Source: an uncultured Lactobacillus sp.
Lineage (GTDB): Bacteria > Bacillota > Bacilli > Lactobacillales > Lactobacillaceae
Assembly: GCA_947252915.1 (NCBI GenBank)
Contig: CAMXWI010000003.1
Location: 1-14,860, forward strand
DNA: 14,860 nt
Direction: 5' to 3'
The notes below the pieces were generated by a model, which saw nothing but the letters and a program-made list of their open reading frames with translations, was not told the DNA's origin and made no database searches. Both the position numbers and the translations under genes were made by a program. Below, piece by piece: positions 8,800 through 14,860 of the stretch (within the stretch, counting starts at the first letter, position 1; each line of letters begins with the position of its first letter).

Positions 8800-9630
8800 A
8801 TGAAAGTTAGACGAAGCAACCGGCTAGTGGACATGACTCGCTATTTACTGGATCACCCACGAGAACTGGTTTCCCTAAAGTTTTTTGGCCATCGTTATGA
8901 CTCAGCTAAGTCATCAATTAGTGAAGATTTAAGTATTATTCGGAATACAGTTGAACGATGGGGTGTCGGTCGCCTGGAAACTCTTCCCGGAGCTAGTGGT
9001 GGTGCACGTTTGACGCCACTATATTCTGAGAAAAACGCGGCAACAGTAATTGATGAACTGGTCCAAGCAGTGAATGATGATAGTCGACTGTTACCAGGTG
9101 GTTATGTTTATTTATCCGATTTGCTGGGGCGTCCGGACATTTTACGTGAAGTGGGTCGCTTGATTGCCACCCAGTACGTTGATCAAGATGTTGATGTGAT
9201 CATGACCGTAGAAACCAAGGGGATTCCAATTGCCCAGAGTGTTGCGATGTATCTCAATCGACCGTTTGTAATTGTTCGTAATTCTTCCCATATTACGGAA
9301 GGTTCGACCGTCAGTGTTAACTACGTATCAGGTTCATCCCAACGGATCAAAAAGATGGAACTGTCCCTCCGAACGATGAAGGAAGGCGCTAACGTGGTTG
9401 TAGTTGACGACTTTCTCAAGGGTGGTGGGACGATGAACGGAATGAAGTCCCTTATCCAAGAATTTGGCGCCCACCTAGTGGGGATGACCGCGTTTGCAGA
9501 AGGTCAGTTTGACGGTGAACGACTAGTTGAAGATTGCACTTCATTAATTAAAGTGGATGCCCAAGATGGGGTTAACCGGCATTTAAGTGCCCAACCAGGT
9601 AACTATTTGGAAAAAGTTTTTAAGAAATAA
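8800..9630 (+). CDS. purR: Purine operon regulator PurR
   Basis: This PRPP-responsive transcription regulator of purine genes is the Gram-positive type, unrelated to the LacI-like PurR of E. coli. It has 276 residues. An N-terminal winged-helix DNA-binding domain (about 1-75) begins MKVRRSNRLVDMTRYLLDHP. It is followed by a phosphoribosyltransferase-like domain that binds PRPP at VVVVDDFLKGGGTMNG (D203 and D204 central). In B. subtilis it represses and PRPP relieves repression; in Lactococcus lactis the homologue activates. AAAGGAG at 8786-8792 is 7 nt before ATG 8800. glmU follows closely and prs, which makes the ligand PRPP, lies just beyond. A PurBox-like site in the promoter hints at autoregulation. 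Confidence 0.95.
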   Translation: MKVRRSNRLVDMTRYLLDHPRELVSLKFFGHRYDSAKSSISEDLSIIRNTVERWGVGRLETLPGASGGARLTPLYSEKNAATVIDELVQAVNDDSRLLPGGYVYLSDLLGRPDILREVGRLIATQYVDQDVDVIMTVETKGIPIAQSVAMYLNRPFVIVRNSSHITEGSTVSVNYVSGSSQRIKKMELSLRTMKEGANVVVVDDFLKGGGTMNGMKSLIQEFGAHLVGMTAFAEGQFDGERLVEDCTSLIKVDAQDGVNRHLSAQPGNYLEKVFKK

Positions 9631-9645
9631 GGAGCAATGAGAGTC

Positions 9646-11013
9646 ATGCAACAGAAAAACGCAATTATTCTGGCAGCCGGCAAGGGTACCCGAATGAAGT
9701 CTAAATTATACAAAGTTTTGCACGAAGTTTGTGGTAAGAGCATGGTGGAACACGTGCTGAGTCAACTTGAAGCGGCTAAGATTGATAATATTGTGACCGT
9801 GGTTGGCTATGGGGCGGAAAGTGTGGAAAACACCATTGGTCCTCGTTCTAAGTTTGCCCTCCAAAAACAACAATTGGGGACTGGTCATGCCGTAATGCAG
9901 ACTGAAGACCTACTAGGCGACATTGATGGTGAAACACTGGTAGTCAGCGGTGACACACCATTATTTACTGCTGATACCTTTAACAAGTTGTTCGAATACC
10001 ATAAGCAACGGAAAGCGGCAGTAACTATCTTAACTTCCGTTGCTCCTGATCCAACCGGTTACGGCCGGATTGTCCGGAATGATGTTGGCATTGTGGAACG
10101 GATCGTGGAACAAAAGGACGCTAGTCAAAAAGAACGGGAAATTCATGAAATCAACACAGGGGTCTACTGTTTCGATAATAAGAAGCTTTTTGCAGCCCTG
10201 AAGAAGATTAATAATGATAATGCACAGGGTGAATACTACTTGACTGATGTGATTGCTATTTTGAAGCAACAAGGTGAAGTGGTTACGGCATACAAAATGG
10301 CTGACTTCGATGAATCGATGGGAGTCAACAACCGGGTGGCACTGGCCCAAGCTAATAAGATCATGCGGAAGCGGATCAATGATGAACTAATGATGAATGG
10401 GGTCACGATGGTTGATCCAGAAACAACCTATATTGATGCTGGTGTTAAGATTGGCCGCGATACAGTTGTGGAAGGCAACGTTGTAATTAAGGGCAATACT
10501 GTCATCGGTAGTGACTGCTTGATTGGTGCTGGCTCCCGAATCACGGATTCACGGATTCACGATGGCGTCCAAATTATTTCATCCACTCTGGAACAAGCGG
10601 AAATGCATGATGGCTCTGATATTGGTCCGAATAGCCACTTACGGCCCCAAGCGGAAATTGGCAAACATGTCCACATCGGTAATTTCTGTGAGGTTAAGAA
10701 AGCCTACATTGGTGAAGGAACCAAGGTTGGTCATTTAACCTACGTTGGTGATGCCACCCTTGGTAAGAACATTAACGTTGGGTGTGGAGTGGTCTTTGTT
10801 AACTATGACGGTGCAAAGAAGCACCATACCAATGTTGGCGACCACGCATTTATCGGTAGCAACAGTAATTTAGTAGCACCAGTTAACATCGCGGCTGATT
10901 CATTTGTGGCAGCCGGTTCAACCATTACGGACGATACTAAACAATTTGACATGGCAATTGCCCGTCAACGGCAAACTAATAAGGCGAATTACGCAAAAAA
11001 ACTCCCGTGGTAG
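9646..11013 (+). CDS. glmU: Bifunctional UDP-N-acetylglucosamine pyrophosphorylase / glucosamine-1-phosphate acetyltransferase
   Basis: GlmU makes UDP-GlcNAc for peptidoglycan and teichoic acid synthesis. Its C-terminal domain acetylates glucosamine-1-phosphate with acetyl-CoA, and its N-terminal domain couples the product to UTP. The protein has 455 residues, as expected. The uridylyltransferase domain shows [11 protein letters not shown] (9-19), [14 protein letters not shown] and EINTGVY. From about residue 250 a left-handed beta-helix of hexapeptide repeats follows, with H363 in GHLTYVGDA and [11 protein letters not shown]. The start is uncertain. ATG 9637 lies only 2 nt from GGAG (9631-9634), while ATG 9646 is 11 nt away. 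I prefer 9646 because [12 protein letters not shown] has the usual N-terminal length. The gap from purR is 15 nt, so the two are co-transcribed. Confidence 0.95.
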   Translation: MQQKNAIILAAGKGTRMKSKLYKVLHEVCGKSMVEHVLSQLEAAKIDNIVTVVGYGAESVENTIGPRSKFALQKQQLGTGHAVMQTEDLLGDIDGETLVVSGDTPLFTADTFNKLFEYHKQRKAAVTILTSVAPDPTGYGRIVRNDVGIVERIVEQKDASQKEREIHEINTGVYCFDNKKLFAALKKINNDNAQGEYYLTDVIAILKQQGEVVTAYKMADFDESMGVNNRVALAQANKIMRKRINDELMMNGVTMVDPETTYIDAGVKIGRDTVVEGNVVIKGNTVIGSDCLIGAGSRITDSRIHDGVQIISSTLEQAEMHDGSDIGPNSHLRPQAEIGKHVHIGNFCEVKKAYIGEGTKVGHLTYVGDATLGKNINVGCGVVFVNYDGAKKHHTNVGDHAFIGSNSNLVAPVNIAADSFVAAGSTITDDTKQFDMAIARQRQTNKANYAKKLPW

Positions 11014-11042
11014 TTGCTTTTTCGCACCCCAATTAATAAGAT
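11014..11042 (+). promoter_or_regulatory. Possible additional promoter before prs
   Basis: TTGCTT (11014-11019) and TAAGAT (11037-11042), 17 nt apart, lie in the 64-nt gap between glmU and prs. They could give extra prs transcription beside read-through from purR-glmU. The match is moderate and no terminator follows glmU. Confidence 0.35.
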
Positions 11043-11077
11043 AAGAGTGGTAAAGGGATTTTAATTTGGAGGACCTC

Positions 11078-12061
11078 ATGAAACAGAAATATTTTGACCC
11101 GAATCTGAAGATTTTTTCTTTAAGTTCAAACCGTCCATTGGCTGAAAAAATTGCCGATGAAGTCGGTGTCGAACTTGGTAAATTATCCGTTGACCGGTTT
11201 AGTGACGGTGAAATTCAAATCAATATTGAAGAAAGTATCCGGGGCGATAATGTATATATTATTCAATCCACGTCAGCACCCGTAAATGACAACTTAATGG
11301 AATTGTTGATTATGATTGATGCTTTACGGCGGGCGAGTGCTAAGACCATCAATGTGGTCATGCCATACTATGGTTACGCCCGTCAAGATCGGAAGGCCCG
11401 TTCACGGGAACCAATTACGGCCAAATTAGTTGCTAATATGCTGCAGAATTCTGGTGTTGATCGGGTGATCGCCTTAGACTTGCACGCAGCACAAATTCAA
11501 GGGTTCTTCGATATTCCAGTTGACCACTTGATGGGTGCACCATTACTGGCTGATTACTTCATCAAACAGGGTGTGGCTAAGGATGCAGTCGTAATTTCAC
11601 CAGACCATGGTGGGGTTGTTCGGGCCCGCGCCTTAGCTGAATTTTTAAAGGCGCCAATTGCCATTATTGATAAGCGGCGGCCTAAGGCGAATGTTGCTAA
11701 AATCATGCATATTATTGGGAATGTACAAGGTAAAAAGTGTATCATGATTGATGATATGATTGATACTGCCGGGACGATCACCTTGGGATCAAAGGCATTA
11801 ATGGATGCCGGGGCAACCGAAGTCTATGCTTCTTGTACCCATGCGGTATTATCTGGTCCAGCAATTGAACGACTAGAAGATTCACCAATTAAAGAAGTGG
11901 TGGTTACTGACTCAATTCAATTACCAAAGGAAAAGCAAATTGCGAAGATCAAGCAAGTTTCCGTGGCCCCATTAATTGCTGATGCAATTAAGCGGATTAA
12001 TGAAAACCGGCCAGTTAGTCCACTGTTCAAGAATCTCTTTGATAAAGTTAATAAAGAATAA
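11078..12061 (+). CDS. prs: Ribose-phosphate pyrophosphokinase (PRPP synthetase)
   Basis: Prs transfers pyrophosphate from ATP to ribose-5-phosphate. The product PRPP feeds purine, pyrimidine, NAD, histidine and tryptophan synthesis and is the effector of PurR. The 327-residue class I enzyme shows [16 protein letters not shown] near the N-terminus, [22 protein letters not shown]136 in [14 protein letters not shown], and the PRPP loop [10 protein letters not shown] (224-233). ATG 11078 is preceded by GGAGG at 11068-11072. An in-frame TTG at 11066 overlaps that site and is rejected. The gene lies 64 nt after glmU, the same order as in B. subtilis, and is followed by a strong hairpin terminator. 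The motifs are fully canonical. Confidence 0.97.
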   Translation: MKQKYFDPNLKIFSLSSNRPLAEKIADEVGVELGKLSVDRFSDGEIQINIEESIRGDNVYIIQSTSAPVNDNLMELLIMIDALRRASAKTINVVMPYYGYARQDRKARSREPITAKLVANMLQNSGVDRVIALDLHAAQIQGFFDIPVDHLMGAPLLADYFIKQGVAKDAVVISPDHGGVVRARALAEFLKAPIAIIDKRRPKANVAKIMHIIGNVQGKKCIMIDDMIDTAGTITLGSKALMDAGATEVYASCTHAVLSGPAIERLEDSPIKEVVVTDSIQLPKEKQIAKIKQVSVAPLIADAIKRINENRPVSPLFKNLFDKVNKE

Positions 12062-12065
12062 TTTT

Positions 12066-12109
12066 AAATCGTTTATTAAGATCAGTGCTGACCTTAGTAA
12101 ACGATTTTT
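12066..12109 (+). terminator. Intrinsic terminator after prs
   Basis: A perfect 10-bp stem pairs AAATCGTTTA (12066-12075) with TAAACGATTT (12098-12107). It extends inward through TAAG/CTTA and ends in a run of T residues to 12109. The hairpin begins 5 nt after the prs stop. Confidence 0.85.
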
Positions 12110-12125
12110 GGTTATTCGGTAAAAA

Positions 12126-12134
12126 TGGTATAAT
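12126..12134 (+). promoter_or_regulatory. Extended -10 promoter of the lipoprotein gene
   Basis: TGGTATAAT contains a consensus -10 hexamer TATAAT (12129-12134) with the TG extension. The -35 is poor: TTGGTT at 12108-12113 is 15 nt away and overlaps the tail of the prs terminator. Transcription would start near 12141, about 20 nt before the ATG. Confidence 0.65.
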
Positions 12135-12161
12135 GTTCCTAACCCTGATTAAGGAGGAATA

Positions 12162-12875
12162 ATGAAAATGAAAAAGAGTTTAATGTCTAAGTTGGCACTT
12201 TCCACAGCGGGAGTTGCCCTGGTGTTCGGGTTAGCCGGATGTGGACAAAAGAATAGCGCCAGTTCAGATAATAACTCAACGAAGTCAGCGAAGGTCACAG
12301 AAAGTGCCGCTGACAAAGCTTATAAGAAAGCTAATGATTTAATTACTAAGGGCCAATATCAAAAAGCCTATGACCTCTTAGATGATGTCGAACACGAAAA
12401 CAAAAAGGTTGAATATCTTGAAGAAGACTTGGATAGTTACCTTGAAGCCCGTGAAGATTATAACAAGGGTGACTACCAAGAAGCTGAAGCCGAATTACCA
12501 GGTATGAAATCCAGCAGTAAGCCAATGAAGAAGGCCTACAAGGCATTACGGGTAAAGATTTCGAAAGCCATTAATGGTGAGATTGAATCTAGCTCGACCA
12601 AGCAAACGAGTCAAAGCAGCAGTTCACAAGCGACGTCTAGTTCACAACGGGTCGCAAACGCGGATGCAGCGCGGGCCACTAAAGAAGATGTGGTAACGGA
12701 CTTTGCTAATAAGATGGGCTTCAATAAGAAGGGGTACGGAATTATTCCAGTTTCCAAGCAAGGGAACGTATATCGCTTTGAAGTTCGGCAAAATAATTCC
12801 GATAACTCAGTTGCAAGCATGATTGGTATTTATGAATATAATTCTAATACTGGTTCAGCAACGAAAGTTAACTAA
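12162..12875 (+). CDS. Uncharacterised secreted lipoprotein with Ser-rich linker
   Basis: I do not recognise a named function. The 237-residue product has a lipoprotein signal peptide: basic MKMKKSLMSK, a hydrophobic core, and the lipobox LAGC with C27, so it should be anchored on the outer face of the membrane. A low-complexity Ser/Asn stretch follows. Residues about 48-130 are charged and helical, with repeated xKGxYQxA patterns (ITKGQYQKAYDLL, YNKGDYQEAEAEL) resembling TPR-like helices. A Ser/Thr/Gln linker (about 140-165) leads to a small C-terminal domain (about 167-237) that ends IGIYEYNSNTGSATKVN, possibly a PepSY- or DUF-type beta fold. AAGGAGG at 12151-12157 supports ATG 12162; ATG 12168 is an alternative. 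It has its own promoter and terminator. A role at the cell envelope is inference only. Confidence 0.88.
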   Translation: MKMKKSLMSKLALSTAGVALVFGLAGCGQKNSASSDNNSTKSAKVTESAADKAYKKANDLITKGQYQKAYDLLDDVEHENKKVEYLEEDLDSYLEAREDYNKGDYQEAEAELPGMKSSSKPMKKAYKALRVKISKAINGEIESSSTKQTSQSSSSQATSSSQRVANADAARATKEDVVTDFANKMGFNKKGYGIIPVSKQGNVYRFEVRQNNSDNSVASMIGIYEYNSNTGSATKVN

Positions 12876-12891
12876 ATCATCAATTTAAATA

Positions 12892-12944
12892 AAAAATGGA
12901 ACGTGATTGAGCAGTCAGATGGACTGTTTCTACGTTCCATTTTT
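12892..12944. terminator. Bidirectional terminator between convergent genes
   Basis: A perfect 13-bp stem pairs AAAAATGGAACGT (12892-12904) with ACGTTCCATTTTT (12932-12944). An inner 5-bp stem, CAGTC (12912-12916) / GACTG (12922-12926), lies inside the loop. A-runs on the left and T-runs on the right give a U-tract for transcripts from either strand, so it can stop both the lipoprotein gene and the minus-strand HD gene. Confidence 0.9.
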
Positions 12945-12947
12945 AAT

Positions 12948-14303
12948 TTATTGGGGAGCAACAATATGATTATTTTGAATGTACTGTTGAAATTCATCGT
13001 AGATCGGCTGGAAGATTTCAATATTGTCATGTTGGACGAGCATTTCTTTCGGGAAGAAGAAGCGTTCATCGCCCGCTTCCTTACCAGCAATACTAGCAAC
13101 GAGGGTACTGACCTGTGATAATTCAATCAGTTCACCATTAGGTTGAATCAACTCAATCTGACTTTGGGGCTGGGAATCGCGCGGGTTATAAGTGTCGTAC
13201 GGCAATTTATAGCTGGAATTTGTAGCCGTATAGTAATGGTCATTAAAGCCGGCGGTTGAAATCAAATCCCGCAATTTTGGTAAGAGCGGTTCAGTGGTTG
13301 CATCATATAGGACCGACTTTAGTGGCCGACGGTTTAAAAAGCGTTGGGCCAAGTCACTCAGAATATCGTCACCAGAATTACGCCAATGTAGAAAGTAGGT
13401 TGTCAACACACCATCATCTAAAGAAAGGTAGTCATTAATGGTATAGTGACCATTAAAAAATGGCATGAGCAGGTGAGGTGTAAAGACCGGGGAATAGTCA
13501 CTTGGGTGCTGGTAAAGGTACTTAGCTCGCATTAGCAGGTGGTCTAAAATGACTTCCATTGAACGCGAAACCGGGTGGAAGTAAATTTGAAGGTACATCT
13601 GCAACCGACTAATGATGTAGTCTTCAACCGCATGCATTCCCGAAATTTCAAAAGCAATCCCGTTGTGAATGGGACGCATTACTCGTAATACCCGGTCGAG
13701 ATCGTATTTACCGTAGTTGGTACCGGTATAATAAGCGTCCCGTTGCAGATAATCCATCCGATCAGCATCGACTTGACTGGAGATCATTTGAACGACCTGC
13801 TGATTTGGGTACGTATGATCAATCACACTGGCTACCTGTTGCGGAAATTCAGGACTGACCCGTCGTAAAATTTGGTTAACATTAGTTTCAGGACTAGTGA
13901 TAATTTGCCGGGTAATGGCTTCGTGGTCCGTGTGGAAAATGTGCTCAAAAGTGTGTGAATAAGGGCCATGGCCAAGGTCATGCAGGAGTGCAGCAGTCAG
14001 TGCCACTGGTCGTTCACGATCATCCCAGAGACCATCACCAGGGCGCTTGCTGGGATAATTTCTTTGAAAGTGATTGCACATCCGACGGGCAATTTCATAG
14101 ACCCCTAGGCAATGGCCAAAACGGGAATGTTCCGCACCGTGGAAGGTCAACGAGGTGGTACCAAGTTGTTTGACCCGGCGAAGTCGTTGAAATTCCGGAG
14201 TATTAATTAAATCGAGAATAATTTGGTTATCGACAATGACGTGGCCATGGATTGGGTCCCTGAACACTTTTTCGCGAGGTAGATCTTCGTCTTTAAAACT
14301 CAT
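12948..14303 (-). CDS. HD-domain (d)NTP phosphohydrolase, YwfO-like
   Basis: This 451-residue HD-superfamily protein belongs to the SAMHD1/dGTPase-like group. Characterised relatives include Enterococcus faecalis EF1143, a dNTP triphosphohydrolase, and B. subtilis YwfO. The metal-binding set is complete: H64 in RFGHCLGV, H108-D109 in LLHDLGHGPYSH, and D181 in QVDADRMDYLQRDAYYTG. The N-terminus carries the family run FRDPIHGHVIVD. Start ATG (complement of 14301-14303) is chosen because AGGAAG lies 6 nt upstream and MSFKDEDLPREKVFRDP fits the family. A frame extension to 14372 runs through the promoter and is rejected. The likely role is control of deoxynucleotide pools, not shown by the sequence itself. 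The gene is convergent with the lipoprotein gene and divergent from the DUF1934 gene. Confidence 0.92.
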   Translation of the reverse strand: MSFKDEDLPREKVFRDPIHGHVIVDNQIILDLINTPEFQRLRRVKQLGTTSLTFHGAEHSRFGHCLGVYEIARRMCNHFQRNYPSKRPGDGLWDDRERPVALTAALLHDLGHGPYSHTFEHIFHTDHEAITRQIITSPETNVNQILRRVSPEFPQQVASVIDHTYPNQQVVQMISSQVDADRMDYLQRDAYYTGTNYGKYDLDRVLRVMRPIHNGIAFEISGMHAVEDYIISRLQMYLQIYFHPVSRSMEVILDHLLMRAKYLYQHPSDYSPVFTPHLLMPFFNGHYTINDYLSLDDGVLTTYFLHWRNSGDDILSDLAQRFLNRRPLKSVLYDATTEPLLPKLRDLISTAGFNDHYYTATNSSYKLPYDTYNPRDSQPQSQIELIQPNGELIELSQVSTLVASIAGKEAGDERFFFPKEMLVQHDNIEIFQPIYDEFQQYIQNNHIVAPQ

Positions 14304-14333
14304 AGTTCGCTTCCTAACGTAAACTTTTTCTCT

Positions 14334-14339
14334 ATTATA
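14334..14339 (-). promoter_or_regulatory. -10 element of the HD gene
   Basis: On the minus strand the hexamer reads TATAAT, 31 nt upstream of the ATG. The -35 region about 17 nt further upstream is weak (GTGCTT). The position fits a short leader that carries the AGGAAG ribosome binding site. Confidence 0.55.
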
Positions 14340-14365
14340 CAAAACCTGCTGCCAGAAAGCACTGG

Positions 14366-14394
14366 TGGTCATTTAGCGATGGTCAGTTTATAAT
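14366..14394 (+). promoter_or_regulatory. Promoter of the DUF1934 gene
   Basis: TGGTCA (14366-14371) and TATAAT (14389-14394) are separated by 17 nt. The -10 is consensus and the -35 matches at four of six positions. Transcription would begin near 14401, divergent from the HD-gene promoter, whose -10 lies about 50 nt away. Confidence 0.6.
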
Positions 14395-14440
14395 TAAAAG
14401 GGTTAAAGGTGGGTGAAGAACGATTAAAGAAGTATTTCCA

Positions 14441-14848
14441 GTGACAGTTCACTTGACGACTTCCATGACGATGGGAAGTGAGACTGAACACTTTGAATTT
14501 ACAGAAAGTGGTCAATTAATCCGGTTGAACGGCGGGCAGGTTTACCTGCGCTACTTAGAGCACCAGGATAATCAAGAGACGCCTGTCCAGTTCCGACTGG
14601 ATGAGGACCGGGTGCAATTAGACCGCCGCGGTCCACGGCAAACTAGGCTAGTCTTTGAGGCGGGTGCTGAAACGATGACTAGGTACCGAACTGAGTACGG
14701 AATTATTCACCTAGGGGTCGAAACCCGCCAATTAATTAAAAAGGTGGATTTTACTAATCATACGGGTTCACTGCAAGCGACATATCGGTTGAAGAATCAG
14801 GGACAGGTCTTGGGAACTTACCGAATTCAATTGCAATTTGCGCCCTGA
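14441..14848 (+). CDS. DUF1934 (YwiB-like) protein
   Basis: This is a small predicted beta-barrel protein of the DUF1934 family, to which B. subtilis YwiB belongs. No biochemical function is established. From GTG 14441 it has 135 residues: VTVHLTTSM, then GQVYLRYLEH, an EAGAETMTRYRTEYGIIHLGVETRQL stretch of family type, and a C-terminal strand ending YRIQLQFAP. The start is uncertain. GTG 14441 has only AAAGAAG (14426-14432) upstream. An in-frame ATT at 14423, 10 nt after AAGGTGG (14406-14412), would add IKEVFP and give an N-terminus like that of YwiB (MKQETPITLHV); a TGA at 14414 prevents any longer form. The coordinates give the conservative start. In lactobacilli this family is often found just before rpoE or argS, which would lie beyond the window. 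Confidence 0.85.
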   Translation: MTVHLTTSMTMGSETEHFEFTESGQLIRLNGGQVYLRYLEHQDNQETPVQFRLDEDRVQLDRRGPRQTRLVFEAGAETMTRYRTEYGIIHLGVETRQLIKKVDFTNHTGSLQATYRLKNQGQVLGTYRIQLQFAP

Positions 14849-14860
14849 TATTGCTGTCTC

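Noticed and set aside
10030..10350. 106-codon open frame antisense to glmU
   Set aside because: It lies wholly within the conserved glmU frame, has no ribosome binding site, and its product resembles no protein family. It is a shadow of glmU codon use.
14304..14372. N-terminal extension of the HD protein to 14372
   Set aside because: The extra 23 residues run over the TATAAT and the AGGAAG ribosome binding site of the gene and do not resemble the family N-terminus.
14366..14385. Direct repeat TGGTCA (14366-14371 and 14380-14385) as a regulator site
   Set aside because: Two six-base copies in a short AT-rich promoter region are expected by chance, and the first is explained as the -35 element.

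Overview
The window looks like a chromosomal housekeeping segment from a low-to-medium GC Firmicute, most likely a member of the Lactobacillaceae. The gene order metG-tatD-rnmV-rsmA-ispE-purR-glmU-prs follows the well-known Bacillus subtilis order metS-yabD-rnmV-ksgA-ispE-purR-glmU-prs, but without the sporulation and Bacillus-specific members. Strong AGGAGG-type ribosome binding sites, frequent CGG arginine codons and the protein sequences suit a lactobacillus, perhaps Limosilactobacillus or a relative. The species call is inference.

Layout: (1) 1-750 is the 3' part of a DUF72 (YecE-like) gene. (2) 844-5139 is a tight operon, metG-tatD-rnmV-rsmA, for translation, nucleic-acid quality control and rRNA maturation. 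It has an extended -10 promoter in front and a hairpin terminator behind. (3) 5311-6162 is ispE with its own promoter and terminator. (4) 6290-8642 is a zinc-type ABC importer, znuA-znuC-znuB, preceded by a near-perfect 23-nt Zur-like palindrome and closed by a terminator. This cassette sits between ispE and purR, which are neighbours in B. subtilis. Its znuA reading frame is shifted near the 3' end. (5) 8800-12061 is purR-glmU-prs, which links purine regulation, UDP-GlcNAc synthesis and PRPP supply. A PurBox-like site lies at the purR promoter. (6) 12162-12875 is a lipoprotein of unknown function. (7) 12948-14303, on the minus strand, is a YwfO-type HD-domain (d)NTP phosphohydrolase that converges on the lipoprotein gene at a bidirectional terminator. 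(8) 14441-14848 is a YwiB-like DUF1934 gene transcribed divergently from the HD gene.

No stretch longer than about 170 bases lacks a gene or an assigned control element. I see no tRNA, rRNA, riboswitch, CRISPR array, insertion sequence or phage gene.

I do not find a previously undescribed multi-gene system here. The observations most worth a check are the znuA frameshift, the Zur-like box, the possible ATT start of the DUF1934 gene, the apparently isolated ispE, and the uncharacterised lipoprotein.
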